64,000 nt of DNA from Hyaloscypha bicolor E (Eukaryota > Ascomycota > Leotiomycetes > Helotiales > Hyaloscyphaceae): the NCBI RefSeq assembly GCF_002865645.1, contig NW_020194515.1, positions 806,001 through 870,000 on the forward strand, in the 5' to 3' direction. Each line of letters begins with the position of its first letter. Position 1 is the stretch's first letter. The notes under the pieces are model-generated. The model saw nothing but the letters and a program-made list of their open reading frames with translations. It did not search any database and was not told the DNA's origin. A program made the position numbers and the translations under genes. This document shows, one piece after another, positions 34,316 through 45,679 of the stretch.

Positions 34316-36286
34316 TTCGGTCGTCGTACGACCAGCAGATCTCGATGTGGTGTCCGCAATTGTCGAGAGTTAAGTGAATATTTGACGGGAAAAGGGGAAA
34401 AGCAAGCAGACACGAGGGGCTGCAGGGTTGAGCTGTTCGTATTGCTAGCGAAAATGGCGCCGACGTTGTCGTAAAGTTTATGTACGCAGGGCGAGGCTCC
34501 AATAGGTGAATGTCGCAAGAATGCTTGTAGCGATTAGCAAGGTGAAGGGGGATATCTTGTGCAAAGTGAAGTGAGTTGGAGAAATGTGAGAGAAGAACAC
34601 GCCATCCTCCTCGAAATACCTTTTGCAGCGCGAACCTCGAAGAGCCACACACCATCTCCCAGAGGAAGGGGCGTTCTTCAGCTCCCCGCCGCTGTTCCAA
34701 GTCGAGAGAGTCGGGATGGAATCATGGAAGGCGCACAGGATGCTTCGCCTTCGTCGTTAGTGAGCGCGCAAGCTTGATGCAAGCCGCTGCAAGCCCGGCG
34801 AAGGATCGAATCCGACACGATTGCTGACGATCCCGGCGCCACCCAATATTTAAGCAGCTGCTGAAGCTTCTCTGGGCAGTCGTGGTGTCTGGCAAATCCC
34901 GAACACATTGCTCCTCTGCACGTCAAGTTTCCACTTTGTGAGATCCAGGGAGATTCCACGATATCACCAGCATACTCAAGACCGTGCGACAGCGAAGCTC
35001 GGTTTGCTGCAGGGTGGCGAAGGGGATCTGCTACTGTACGGCTGAGTGCTGATGATCCTGCACGACCACAGGCGGTGGCTTTGACTGAATGGACCAAGGC
35101 TGGACGGTGCCAATAACCTTCACACACGACAAAGACCTCGATGTGCCTCGACGGACTTTGGCATCTGCAGCTATTCTTGGTCCAGGGGGTTCGAAGCAAC
35201 ACCTTCAAGACGGTGCGAATCATGGTTTGCTGACTGCGAGTAATCTTACATTGGTCCGGGATCATGCCTGGGTCTCGAAGTCTATTTTCACGTCCTGACT
35301 CCTGCATCATCAAGCCGACGGCCGACGCTTGTTTAAAGCTCACGTCACTCTTCCTCGGACGCAAAGAAGACCTACTGGTACTGCAACTTGATCTTGAAGG
35401 CAATCATACGGTGTTATATGCTCTCGCTCGTGTATTCTCCCATCCTTCACCAACACGCAAAGAAACTGCGGCCTTGATCCTCGCCCCACTCCTTCGATAT
35501 AGACAACTCAGCTACTCAAAAAAAATAGCCGCATTATCAGGCGGACATATAACACTCAAGGTCTGACGTCCGGTGGCCACTGTTCGTTGTAGTACTTGTA
35601 TCTCCTAGGCCCATCCGTTCCCTTCCAGAAACGCTACATCCATGTTTCAATCTGCCATGTAGATTGTTGGCATAGTGGACGGTCAAGTGACAGTTCACGC
35701 TATGGGGCTCTGCAATATGCAGGCTAATTGTATACTGTACTTCTTTCCGCTATCTCCCCTTTCTGAAACTTGGTTCATCTGTTGGTCAAACCGCCTGGAA
35801 AGTAGAGTGGAGGGCTTGTGGGGACCCAATCGTATCTTCTCGGTCTGCAGTTGCCGCAAGCGATTCTTGGATATTACTGCAAGATGTATGGACTGCTTGT
35901 TTGCGTGTCGTTCTCCTGTCTCCCAGAGCTTCCTCCTTTTCGCCTGGCCTTTTGGCAAATATAAACAGGCACGCTCGCCCCGAGCATCGCCAACGACCCC
36001 GGCTACCCCGCAATTTCACTTTGCTTCATATAAACAACCCCACACTTTGCTTCGTTTCATGTCTTTCATAGGTTGATCGATGATGGTTAAAGTGTTGAAC
36101 ACCCCACGGGACTGGAATAATTACGCTCCGTTCGCAACGCTAGATCTCGGCAAATTGTTTCTGCTAAAGTATCCTGAACCATCATCCATTGTGTTTGAAA
36201 GCCATTTCGGTCATGAGCCTGACAGCCACGGACAAATGGCACTGAGCTGGTGCTTCTGATATGTCTCATTTTTAGGCTGGTATTGC
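34316..36286. other. Intergenic, no convincing gene
   Basis: About 2 kb between the MIF-like gene (-) and the esterase (+). A 241-codon minus ORF (34678-35403) is rich in Ser, Arg and Cys, has no recognisable domain or splice partners, and is probably random. Confidence 0.45.
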
Positions 36287-36317
36287 ACCGTGGGGCTTTT
36301 GGCCAAGCTTTATATAA
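36287..36317 (+). promoter_or_regulatory. TATA-like box and possible CreA site upstream of esterase
   Basis: TATATAA lies at 36311-36317, about 90 bp before the esterase ATG. GTGGGG at 36290-36295 fits the CreA consensus SYGGRG, which would agree with carbon catabolite repression of a plant-cell-wall esterase. Short motifs like this occur by chance, so the call is tentative. Confidence 0.35.
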
Positions 36318-36407
36318 TCTGAAGAAGCTCCCCAAATGGAGGGCTTCTCATTGTGTAGCCTCCTCCTCGTTCACAGCTATCCCTAGATTTATCTGTATAC
36401 CGCCATT

Positions 36408-37364
36408 ATGCTTTTCTTTTTGATTATCGTCGCATCTGCCGCTCTGGCTGGTGTTGCTAACGCCCTCGGCTCCTCATTGAAGCAAGTCACTGACTTCAAT
36501 GCTGGACCAACGAAGGCTGGCATGTATGTTTATATCCCAACCACGCAGCTCAAACCCGCACCTATTATTTTGGCTATCCACTACTGCAGCGGAACCGCCC
36601 AAAGGTACTTCGCTGGGAGCAACTATGCAAGTCTTGCAGACACACACGGCTTCATCGTCATCTACCCAAACTCGCCTTCATCTGGAGGCTGCTGGGATGT
36701 CGCATCGACTGCCTCCCTGACCCACGGCGGGGGCGGCGACAGCCAAACCATCATCAACATGGTCGATTACGCAGTCAAGAACTATGGAGGAGACGCAGCC
36801 AGAGTCTATGCTACTGGATCCAGCTCGGGAGCCATGATGACCAACGTGCTTGCAGGCGCCTACCCAGACGTCATCAAGGCCGGTTCAGTCTACTCCGGTG
36901 TTCCTGACGGATGTTTCTTCGTCCCGGGTGCCACGGCCGGCATGGCTACTCCTGGATGGAACGGCGCATGTTCCAGTGGAACCAACATCAAGACTGCCCA
37001 GGCGTGGGGCGATCTCGTCCGAAGCTACTACCCTGGCTTCAAAGGCATGTATCCTAAGATGCAAATGTAAGCTCTTCCCCCACCTCCCTCCACTCCCTAT
37101 CTTATCTGACTGTAATTGCTTCACAGCTTCCACGGCACAGCAGACACCACCCTCGACTACCCCAATCTCGCCGAGCAGCTGAAGGAGTGGTCCAACGTCC
37201 TCGGCCTCACTTTCACCAAGAACGTCACCAACACCCCACAGCCAGCTTACACACAAATCGTCTATGGCGATGGATCCAAATTGGTGGGGTACTCGGCCCA
37301 GGGAGTTGGGCATACGGTTCCGATTCATGAGTCGATGGATCTTGCTTGGTTCGGAATTGCATAA
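36408..37364 (+). CDS. Acetyl xylan / feruloyl-type esterase (CE1), secreted
   Basis: A secreted alpha/beta hydrolase of carbohydrate-esterase family 1 that removes acetyl (or feruloyl) groups from xylan. Exons 36408-37066 and 37127-37364 (intron with GTAAGC and ACAG) give 298 residues. A signal peptide (MLFFLIIVASAALAGVANA) precedes the mature start near LGSSL. The catalytic serine is Ser139 in ATGSSSGAMM, with HYCSGTAQRY and YPNSPSSGGCWDV before it. FHGTADTTLDY carries the acid residue and GVGHTVP the catalytic His. Conserved cysteines are present. No carbohydrate-binding module follows, so it is a single-domain enzyme. High confidence. Confidence 0.95.
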
Positions 37365-39399
37365 AAAATGAAATTTTCATTTTTATACTCTGTGGATGGG
37401 CCGGACAGAAGAAAGCTGAGATGGGTTGGGTTGTGGTTGCCGGGAAAGACCAGTCCAGGGTAAGCTAGAGGGGAGTGGTCGGAGTAAGAAATTTTGGATG
37501 TATATATTAGCCGTGATGGAGCCCTTGTAAATATTACCGCCATCCTCCATCCTCCTCCACCACCCATCTTGCTTCCCACCAATATGGCTTCCCCTCCTTT
37601 ATCACTTCCCCGATCAGGACTTTCCGTCATCATTCCCAAACCAACCTACTAATTCTTTTCCCATTGTTGTCAATGAGTTTTCTGTTGTCAAGTCCACATC
37701 AAGTGAAAAGTTGTTCGCAGATCGCCCTACTCCAGACTGGTTTGTCGAGTCTGGTTTTGTTACCACATTTTTCGCTGCTGTCAAGCTTTGTGGATATCTT
37801 AAGGTTTCTTTCCCACCCGTAAATACATGGAAACACGAAGCTGCATGAGCAATTCTTAATCTTGGGAGATGATGGCACGACACAGTCTTCTGTGTAAGTA
37901 GATTCCCGGAAAGGAATTTCACGCTTGGGTTTTTGTTGATGATATAACCTGGTCTGTACCTTGAACGCGGACGGAGCGGGTTTGTGTTGCAATGTTTTGG
38001 AGGTTGACGGCTTGATTTTCCAGCTCACGCGGGGTAAGCACTCTATATATACATCCAGTGTACCAGCGTACACTCAGTCCAAACAGTTTGTGTCTCTTAC
38101 ATGCGTCACGTGCAGGACAATGAAGATTCGGCTTCCCTAGGAGGATTTCGCAGTAATATCCATTTTGAGGCCTGCAATCATGACTTTATTTCACGGGATG
38201 ATGTGAGCTCTCTCATCTTGTTGAAGCCCGCTCAGGGCGCCTTCAATAAGTAGCTACCTAAGAAAGCTGCAGTTACAAGAGTACCCGACAGCACAAAGCG
38301 CCAAGAGAGAGGGGCTAGCAAGCTTTTAAATGGTTGGTGGTTAAATGTCTTTATGAACGCTAGAAATGTAGTGCCTATATCTGCAGGCGGACTCTCCGTC
38401 AGAGAGCACGAAGTTTTACCGGCATTGCGACCCACGTCAGATGTGATTCGATAATCCTAGTGGTGTGAACACTTCTTGCTTCTAGTAGCCGACGAATCAG
38501 GGGAGCCTAATTTTCCTGCAGAAATATTAGCGATGGTTCGAAAGTTCGGAAGTCGTGAGCAGTGCAAATATCGATTTAGTGATATAAGCCACTTAAAGAA
38601 CGAGTAGTTGGTCCATGCTAAAATTGCAGTGCTTCTCTAGCGCATAACTTTTTAACCTCTCTCTATACATAAAGCCACCAGAGAACCTTAGTGGCAACTG
38701 ATAATTAAATTTTGCAACGAAGATCTACTTCGATGCTGTTATGAAGGAGAATGAGTCTAATAATCCATACAGCAACTCCTCTCAATTTGTAAACTAGTTT
38801 GGTTTCTAACGCCACTCAATGCGCTTTCCTCACTTCTTCTCGTCATCCAAGCACAACCCCACTCTCTCGCCACATCCAGCCCCTTTCCAATAACTCACAA
38901 CCCCTGCTTAATCTCTCTGTGACGCTCTTTAGCCCCCCAATTTTTCATCAAGCTCGTACGATGTGAAGCACGTGATCTACCTCAGATCAAGAAAAGCAAT
39001 CATAATGGTGCAGCTACTTTAAATAGGTACAGGTCAATTATTTCATTTCCCTTTCCTGTTGCTTGTCCTCAATCACCAGCCAATATCCCTTGCTTGTTGA
39101 GTTTCATCCAATCCCTGTGCTCGAGCCTCGGCTCGCCTAATTTCACATTTCTAGCAACGACACTTCACTTCCCTTTCCCAATTCAAGCAAACAAATATGT
39201 AAATATGGACTCAGATGAATCAGGCCCCGACACGGAGGTAAGGAAATGTTTTTCATTTTATGATCCGTTCAGCTGTTGTCATCTGTCTTCCTTCCTTTGA
39301 GTGCTGAGGTTTGACCTTATTTCCTTCACGAGACCTTTTCACGCCTGCTGGCTACATGTACTGTCCGTCGTTTCTCTGTTCCATTCTTTTGCTTTCGCG
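37365..39399. other. Intergenic, no gene recognised
   Basis: About 2 kb between two plus-strand genes. A short ATG reading MDSDESGPDTE at 39206 ends at a GTAAGG donor and might be a leader exon of the following gene, but the frame with 39400 was not proved. Nothing else was recognised. Confidence 0.45.
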
Positions 39400-40892
39400 A
39401 TGGGTCTTCAGGTATGTATAATTTTGTGGTGGGATAAAGAAAGCTAACACATCAGCCAGTCTGTCGTTTCCTCCGTCGCGTCCGGCGTTTCTAAAATTTC
39501 GTCGACGAGCTCGACGACGTATCTTACGGGCTACACACCGGTAGCATGGTGGCGACTCTCATTCCGCACAATCGTCTTAACGCTTCTACCGCTAATATCA
39601 CTCCTCGGAGGATATGGGACTTGGTCACTGGGAGCGAGCAATGGCACGTTCGACACCCTGATCGCGCTCCTTGGTCACGATAATCCGAGATTTCCTGGGA
39701 CGGAAGACCCACTCTTGATGCAGTATACGGGCCTCAAAGCTTTGGATCGCCAGTTAGCTGTTCTGGTTGCATTCTTTGCGCCTGTGGTAGATGTCAAGAA
39801 TCCTGCGCTGAACCTATTTGCCATCTGGGGACTTGGGCAGTTTGGTGCAGTGTGGACGCTGATGGTAATGGAGAGTATGAGGATGGGGAATAAGGGGAAG
39901 GCTGTTAGCTTGTGAGTTACATTCTGATGGCTTTGATAAGACAAATGGAGACTGATGACAACAGTATCGGACTCGTCGGCCTCATCATGCAGAACGTCAC
40001 CCTCACCATCACCGCACCCCTCTGGCTCTTCGCCCACCTCCTCACCTCACCAGTCTCGAAGCCCTTCCCCGGAGCACATGCCAGCAGTGTGCTTCTAGTC
40101 TCCTCCCTCGACTTAAAAATCCTGCCCATCTCAATAACACTCAGCTACCTGCTCCCCTCCATCCTCATGGCTCTCCCCTCGCCCGAATTCTTCACGCCAG
40201 AAACACACCAACGCCTCCTCGCTCTCTGGCAAGCATTCCCGCTCCTTACCGTTCTAATCCACCGCATCGTCCATTCTACCACCAACCGCCTGACTCTCTA
40301 TTTCTTCCCCATAGACCCGCATTCCCGCCCACCAACACCGCTCGGGACATCCTACCTCCACAACACAAAGCACATCTACCGCTTCGTACTCACACTCTGC
40401 ACTCTAACACACCTGCCAGTCCTCGTCCTTGCACTCTTCCCTGCCACTCTGCTCCCATCGCTTTCCCCTCTTGATCCATTCACATCCTCTCCCTTCCTCA
40501 CTCTCCTAAACCAAACACCATCTACCATTTTCATCCCTCAGTTGCCATTCCCGAACCAAAAAGCCTCAGGGCTGGCACAAGGAGTCCAGACATTCCTGCA
40601 ATACGATATCTACATCGCATCCTCGGCATTCATCCTCTGGGCAGTGTTGCTTTACCGCAACGCGACGACGGAAAAGGCGATTGTGGATCCGAATACGAGT
40701 TTGCCTATTTATCGGGAGCTGCTTACAGGGGAGAAGAGAAGGGGTGGTGGTGAAGAGGGGAGGAGGGAGTGGAGGAAGTTGGGGGTTAAGGTTGTGGGGT
40801 GGGGCATGTTAGCTGGTCCGGCGGGGGTTGTGGGACGGTTACTTTGGGAGAGGGATAGTATTGTGAGGTTGAAGATTAAGCAGGGGTTGTGA
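39400..40892 (+). CDS. Polytopic membrane protein, fungal conserved family
   Basis: Exons 39400-39411 (only MGLQ), 39460-39911 and 39965-40892 give 463 residues. The body has about eight or nine hydrophobic helices, including LSFRTIVLTLLPLISLLGGYG, LNLFAIWGLGQFGAVWTLMV, a TM in LILQN-like text after VSFIGLVGLI, and LYRNA near the end. The RHxxPRFPGTE-like segment GHDNPRFPGTEDPLLMQYTGL and the KALDRQLAVLVAFFAPVVD block are strongly conserved in many moulds. Some relatives are annotated as AscI-like terpene cyclases, but I cannot support an enzymatic role here; no metal motif is clear. A first exon of four codons is unusual, but the join is in frame and fits the family start. Confidence 0.8.
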
Positions 40893-41601
40893 GTGTTGAG
40901 TGGATGGGTGGAGAAAGATGGAGTGTAGTTGGGCTGGAGAAAATAATGCGGGATGCACTGAATGGCGTTAGGTGTCCGGATCTAGTTTGCAAATTAAGAG
41001 AAGTTGATGTAGTGCAAGAATGCTCGGTCACAGCACCAAATGACTGGTTGAGACAAGGACAAAATAGTAAATAAATTTTTGTGTTGATTTGTGTCTGTTG
41101 AGGGCCGCATCGCGACCTCTGTGGTTGGTATTTAATCTCGAGGAGCAAATCACTTTGAGTTTTAGACATCAGCGGCGCTCCTTGGTCGTGCCATGCCCGA
41201 CACAGCCTCGGCACAGAATGCAACGTTCTGCTACTGAAAATGTATTCACGTTGGTTGCGATTTCGTGATGAAACTAAAATCGAATGATATGTTGGGGCAT
41301 GGGCCGATTTCTGGTGCAGAAAGCGGTCGCCAAGACGAAACATTGCCCGGGCTCAAACAGTTACAGTACCGAGTATCTCGTGCCCAGACAGAAGGCCCAT
41401 GGGGAATTGGCTGGTTAAGCGACAATGAAACATTCAAATGCTTGATGTAAACCATTAGAACTACTCCTCCCTCGTTCACAGCAGCTCAACTTCTCCAGTC
41501 ATTACGGAAACCGCAGACTGCAGGACGGTTTCTGCTTCCACTCTCTCTCTCTCTCTCTCTTTCTATCAAGACTTTGCCAAAACATTATTGTTGTTTTAGA
41601 A
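40893..41601. other. Intergenic with a (CT)n tract
   Basis: About 700 bp. It includes a CT dinucleotide run near 41540-41561 in the likely 5' UTR of the small membrane protein gene. Confidence 0.5.
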
Positions 41602-41836
41602 ATGCCCGCTCTCGATCCACGAATCATCCAGGGGCTGGCCGAGGCGAGCGTTATATTCCAACGAGGCGTGCCGGGACACTCGATAGTGGAGGCATTTCTA
41701 GTTGGTAAGTTATCGTCCGGTCCGGATCAGTCCTTCTGTTTTCCATTTCTCCAAGTCATAGACTCACTGTGAATTAGTTTTTGTATCTGTCTTCGGAGTT
41801 GGAGGGGCTATTGTGTGGGCTATTAAGAAGGGTTAG
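41602..41836 (+). CDS. 53-residue single-pass membrane protein
   Basis: A tiny two-exon gene: 41602-41704 and 41778-41836, with a GTAAGT donor and a TTAG acceptor. The product begins MPALDPRIIQGLAEAS and ends with a hydrophobic helix, LVVFVSVFGVGGAIVWAIKK, then Gly and a stop. The helix followed by two lysines looks like a small tail-anchored or organelle membrane subunit. I do not recognise the family. The splice restores an uninterrupted transmembrane helix, which argues that the gene is real rather than a chance ORF. Confidence 0.72.
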
Positions 41837-42640
41837 TCCTTCGAAGGAAGTTGGAAAAGCGAATTCGATCAGGCGAGACGACCACATATTCGGGACATAG
41901 ACACATTGAGGAGAAGCGATGGTTAGCCTGGCTGGCACGGGAGACTTCATTCGGTGGAAGGCTAGATATAAGAAAGAAGCAATTGTTCTCCCTGACTGGT
42001 ACGGAATTCGCATTCTCGTTCGGAGTGTTGGATGCGTGTACAAATGATGAGAGAAGAATATAAGGCTGGCTTTAGAGAGGTCGAGTCACCAAATTTCTAC
42101 ATCATACAGCACCTTGGGAAGAAAGCCACCTTCAGCAAGGTGACACCCTCCTTTCTTGGAGTCATGCAGGCCACTCAAGACGCTCTCCTTATCACTTTTC
42201 CTCTGTCACACACAGTCGTGAGAAGGGTAAGTAAAGTCTTGGTATTTGGATTCGCCTTCAGGTTCGCTTCCTGCGTCCCATTCACGTTTTCAGTGGACCT
42301 CGAATTGCTCGACTTTCAACTCCCCTTTCTCAAGAAGTTTAATCGTCTCACTGTGCATAAAGCCGTGAACACACGCATTCCCAACTATCGTGTAGTAGCT
42401 TTTACAAGATCGGAGAACAAGTGGGGTCAAGCACCCAAAGGCAATGCTTAAGATATCTCCTTTAAGCGCAAACTCCAGAGCAACGCCGAAAGTTCCAGAG
42501 TCGCTCAAGAAAAGACACCTGTTCGACATCAACATTAAAGCATATATAATTCTCTTCTCGCTCCATACTTCAAACTCTTGTCACGAATTATCAAGATTAA
42601 AGTACATATATTCCATTAATCTCGGATGGACCGGGCCATC
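41837..42640. other. Intergenic, no gene recognised
   Basis: About 800 bp. A 139-codon plus ORF (42032-42451) has no recognisable domain; its reality is doubtful. Confidence 0.4.
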
Positions 42641-42871
42641 TTATGCTATCTGGGTGAACTCATGGAGAAACGCCCCAATCAGCGCCCCAATCAGCGCCCC
42701 AATTACCGCCCCAATTACCGCCCCTAGCTTGTCTCTACGGGACCGGTACCGACCCATAGTAAGAACGTTAGCGAGAGCTAAAGTTTTCTCAACCATATCG
42801 TCGCCAATATTGCTTATTATGTCTAGCCAATCGAAAAAAAGTATTAACGACAGGTATAACGAGATCGCCAT
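42641..42871 (-). CDS. Small glycine-zipper-like protein (uncertain)
   Basis: A 76-codon ORF with an N-terminal hydrophobic segment (MAISLYLSLILFFDWLDI) and a C-terminal glycine zipper, GAVIGAVIGALIGALIG, encoded by five near-identical 12-bp repeats. Glycine zippers of GxxxG steps pack transmembrane helices and occur in membrane-active small proteins. It could also be just the reading of a tandem repeat. No homologue is claimed. Confidence 0.35.
   Translation of the reverse strand: MAISLYLSLILFFDWLDIISNIGDDMVEKTLALANVLTMGRYRSRRDKLGAVIGAVIGALIGALIGAFLHEFTQIA
42671..42727. repeat. 12-bp tandem repeat, about five copies
   Basis: Units of CGCCCCAATCAG change to CGCCCCAATTAC in the later copies. 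Together they encode the glycine zipper on the minus strand. Confidence 0.85.
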
Positions 42872-42942
42872 TTGCGTTTTTGTGTGCTAGTGTTTTTATT
42901 ATTATATTACGCTAATCCTCACTAGTCCTCACCAGCCATCTT

Positions 42943-43383
42943 GTGCGTACTCCATCGCCTCGCCTCTACTCGCCCGTCTTACCTGTATATGCTCATCTCC
43001 GGTCGGGCGGCTATCGAGAGCGTCAACTCCTGGCGAGAAGGATTCAGAGGAGCCAGAACGGGCTCCTAGTGCTATACGGAGACGCCAAATACCCTCAAAG
43101 TGCGGCCATTGTGTTATATATTAGCCTAGACCATACTACTTGGTCCAAGATCAACTTCTTTTAAAGTGACTTTGCACCAGCCCCGCCCTCGGCCGCATAT
43201 ACTATTTCGAACTTGGGGATTACTACTAGGGCTGCAGGTATACTTACTGGCATAATAAGTATCGCTGGCATATCTGCAGCCCCTGAAACCGGTAGTGCTT
43301 CCTTGGTTGCTTTAGGAGTCGGCAAGGCGGCTCTTGGGATGACTACTGATGGTCTCAGCATTGCAAATGCAATACAATATTAA
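42943..43383 (+). pseudogene. Small hydrophobic protein interrupted by one in-frame stop (unrecognised)
   Basis: Two open blocks share one frame, separated only by a TAA at 43162-43164. The first (42943-43161) reads VYAHLRSGGYRERQLLARRI and then VLYISLDHTTW. The second (43165-43380) is hydrophobic and Gly/Ala-rich: AAYTISNLGITTRAAGILTG, then IISIAGISAAPETG and LVALGVGKAALGMTT, stopping at 43381-43383. The composition of the second block looks coding. It may be a one-stop pseudogene, or two unrelated ORFs in the same frame. Confidence 0.4.
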
Positions 43384-43777
43384 GAGAGACAGTCGGTAGA
43401 CACTGTGGGTCGGCTTTAGGGCGGTTGCTTCAATGTGCTGCTATTTGCCTAATCATCTAGCTAAGCAGTTGATCCGTATGCATTCCCGAAATTTCAATAT
43501 GACCGTGAAGAAGTCTGGTATGCCAAAACCTTGCGTCTTTCCAGGGCTGGTACGAATGGAGAATTTTGAATTTTGAATTTTCAGCCGAAGTGCAATAATG
43601 GAATTATTTAGACAGGCAGGTTAGAGTGATTGAGAATTGAGCCTTGCGAACCCCTACGACGACCCATATTATGCTGCACTCACAGGAAAGAAAGCAATAG
43701 CAATAACAGCTGGTTGTTTAACCTGAATCCTCCCCTACACGAGATCTGTTTTTATTAGGAAGGTGAGAAGGGCTGCT
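43384..43777. other. Intergenic, no gene recognised
   Basis: About 390 bp at the 3' side of the HET gene. Nothing was recognised. Confidence 0.45.
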
Positions 43778-45679
43778 TTATCTTATCAAGAGCACAAGCG
43801 TTTCCAGATCCAACTTAAGTATGAAATGCGTGCCATTAGGTAGACCACCGTAGTTTAACCAGGCGTTGACATTCGGTATATCCATATATCCCACTGGTCC
43901 CAGATTTTCTAGCAACGGAATGTGATTTACTTCGATCCTGCCAATGAGTCGATAAGACCCAAAATAGCCTTCCTTTCGGAGGAGTGCAGTGATATCCGTG
44001 TTCACAAAGCGGCAGATGACATCTCCTACTTGAGCTTCTCCAGGTGCCAAACCTAAGACAAGATCACTACCGAGAAACATTTTTGGTTTCGGCAGGGGTT
44101 TCGAAATATTGCTGCAAGGTGTTGTACAACCGCTAGAACGTCTTTCTCGATAGGTCCAGTTGTCTTTGTTGCTAGTAAACAGGCTTGGCCACTCTCGAAA
44201 GATTCGTGCATAGCAAGGCTGTAAGCGGAATGCTTGAACTCTTGCGAGCCTCTCCTGATCCATATCTTTGATCATAACAGATACATACTTCTGGTTTGCT
44301 ATCCTTATCCTCTCACTACTTCCTGGATTTTGGTAGTGTGTATCGAAACTGGCAGTCCAATTTTTGTTGGCAGCTGCGGAAGAAACCATGTCTTCGTAGG
44401 TTGGGCCTATGTGAAGAATTTCCCCACAGTGAGCCCCTCTGACTTGAATCTCATATTTGCTATTGCCTCCACTAGCCAAGGTCGCCCAGTTGTCTCCTCC
44501 GACCAACTTGCCGATGAATCGGCTATGTTGGATTAGGCGCGTTTGGATGTCCACAGCATTTAGCACACTGCTTTGAAGGTTGCCCGATCGACAGAAATGG
44601 CAAAGAACGTCAGCAAAGACTTCGGACATTGGCTTGGTATAGTCGGCTTGGAGAGAGCCATCGTGGCAATCGTTAGCAATGCCAAGGAAGCCAAAAATCT
44701 TGTCTCGCCGGTCTTGGCACTGTGCATACTGGAACTTTTTCAGCACGGACTCAAGTCGACTCGACCGCTTGTGCCGTTCGAACCTTTCTCTAACCAGCTG
44801 TACGATGTACTCGTACTGTCCATTGAATTGGTATACTCGTCTGAGACTCTCTACCCTCTTCTCCTGCAGGGTAAAGTCGAATATAACCCTAATGCCCATT
44901 AGGCTCAAAAACTTTTCGAAGGTCCATATATTATTCCCAATACAAATTTTCAAGCCCGCTGCGAGTACGAATTCTTGGATAACCCAGAGCCTTTTCCAAT
45001 AGGGATTGGACGAGACCCATATGCAAAACTTCTTGACGTCGTCGCCAGACCATGATTGTTCGTGTTTGTTGTCGAAGCGAACATTCGGAGTCCCGGTTGG
45101 TACCTCAGATGCAAGCCAGACCAGAACATACGAAGCTCGAGTATAGACAAAATCCATAATGTTAACTTGCTTACTTCGTTCAAGAGGGTCCTGTTGATTT
45201 ATGCAAATTGCATCGATCCAGAGCAACGTGCATGGCTGATCCTTGTCGTCGTGAGGGAATAATGGTGAGGCGATAGTTTTCAACGCACTGAATAGATTCT
45301 CACGGACATTGAAAGTCTTCCCATTGACGAAGACCGTAAGTGTCTTATCCGTCGCTTGCCCCCAGGTATACGAAAGAGCAAAATATACAGGCCTTTCCCG
45401 AAACGTCTTGTGAACCAGGTTGCATCGTATAATGTCATGACCATCGTAGCCTTCTTCAAATGATAGAAGTCGAATACTATCCACCGATTCATCCAGCGGG
45501 TCATACGTAAACCCGGATGTTCCATTCGCCGGTATTTGGACAATTTCATTGCGGGACAATGGAGACATGGCTTGTGAGGATATCTTGTCGTTCCTGGACT
45601 CGTTCCCAGCCTGTTTTGCGCTCAGGAGCCTACAAAATATGCTCTCCGTATCTTCCATGCCGGAATGTTTCCTTATCAA
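43778..45679 (-). CDS. HET-domain (heterokaryon incompatibility) protein
   Basis: A single-exon protein of 633 residues. The N-terminal half is a classical HET domain: RPVYFALSYTWG, then TLLWIDAICINQQDPLERSK, YVLVWLASE and PYWKRLWVIQE. The downstream region ends the standard HET layout with RRDKIFGFLGIANDC and ADYTKPMSEVFADVL. The C-terminal half is poorly conserved and closes with FILKLDLETLVLLIR. HET domains trigger cell death or growth arrest when fungal cells of different genotype fuse, usually with a partner protein; this partner is unknown. The start at 45679 could be shifted to the in-frame Met at 45658. It is the only intact one of three HET loci in the window. Confidence 0.92.
   Translation of the reverse strand: MIRKHSGMEDTESIFCRLLSAKQAGNESRNDKISSQAMSPLSRNEIVQIPANGTSGFTYDPLDESVDSIRLLSFEEGYDGHDIIRCNLVHKTFRERPVYFALSYTWGQATDKTLTVFVNGKTFNVRENLFSALKTIASPLFPHDDKDQPCTLLWIDAICINQQDPLERSKQVNIMDFVYTRASYVLVWLASEVPTGTPNVRFDNKHEQSWSGDDVKKFCIWVSSNPYWKRLWVIQEFVLAAGLKICIGNNIWTFEKFLSLMGIRVIFDFTLQEKRVESLRRVYQFNGQYEYIVQLVRERFERHKRSSRLESVLKKFQYAQCQDRRDKIFGFLGIANDCHDGSLQADYTKPMSEVFADVLCHFCRSGNLQSSVLNAVDIQTRLIQHSRFIGKLVGGDNWATLASGGNSKYEIQVRGAHCGEILHIGPTYEDMVSSAAANKNWTASFDTHYQNPGSSERIRIANQKYVSVMIKDMDQERLARVQAFRLQPCYARIFREWPSLFTSNKDNWTYRERRSSGCTTPCSNISKPLPKPKMFLGSDLVLGLAPGEAQVGDVICRFVNTDITALLRKEGYFGSYRLIGRIEVNHIPLLENLGPVGYMDIPNVNAWLNYGGLPNGTHFILKLDLETLVLLIR

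Noticed and set aside
34678..35403. 241-codon minus ORF between the MIF-like gene and the esterase
   Set aside because: Composition is Ser/Arg/Cys-rich with no domain, no splice context and no homology pattern that I recognise; it is likely a chance ORF.
42671..42727. CRISPR-like or regulatory direct repeat array
   Set aside because: Units are 12 bp, contiguous and without spacers; it is a simple tandem repeat.
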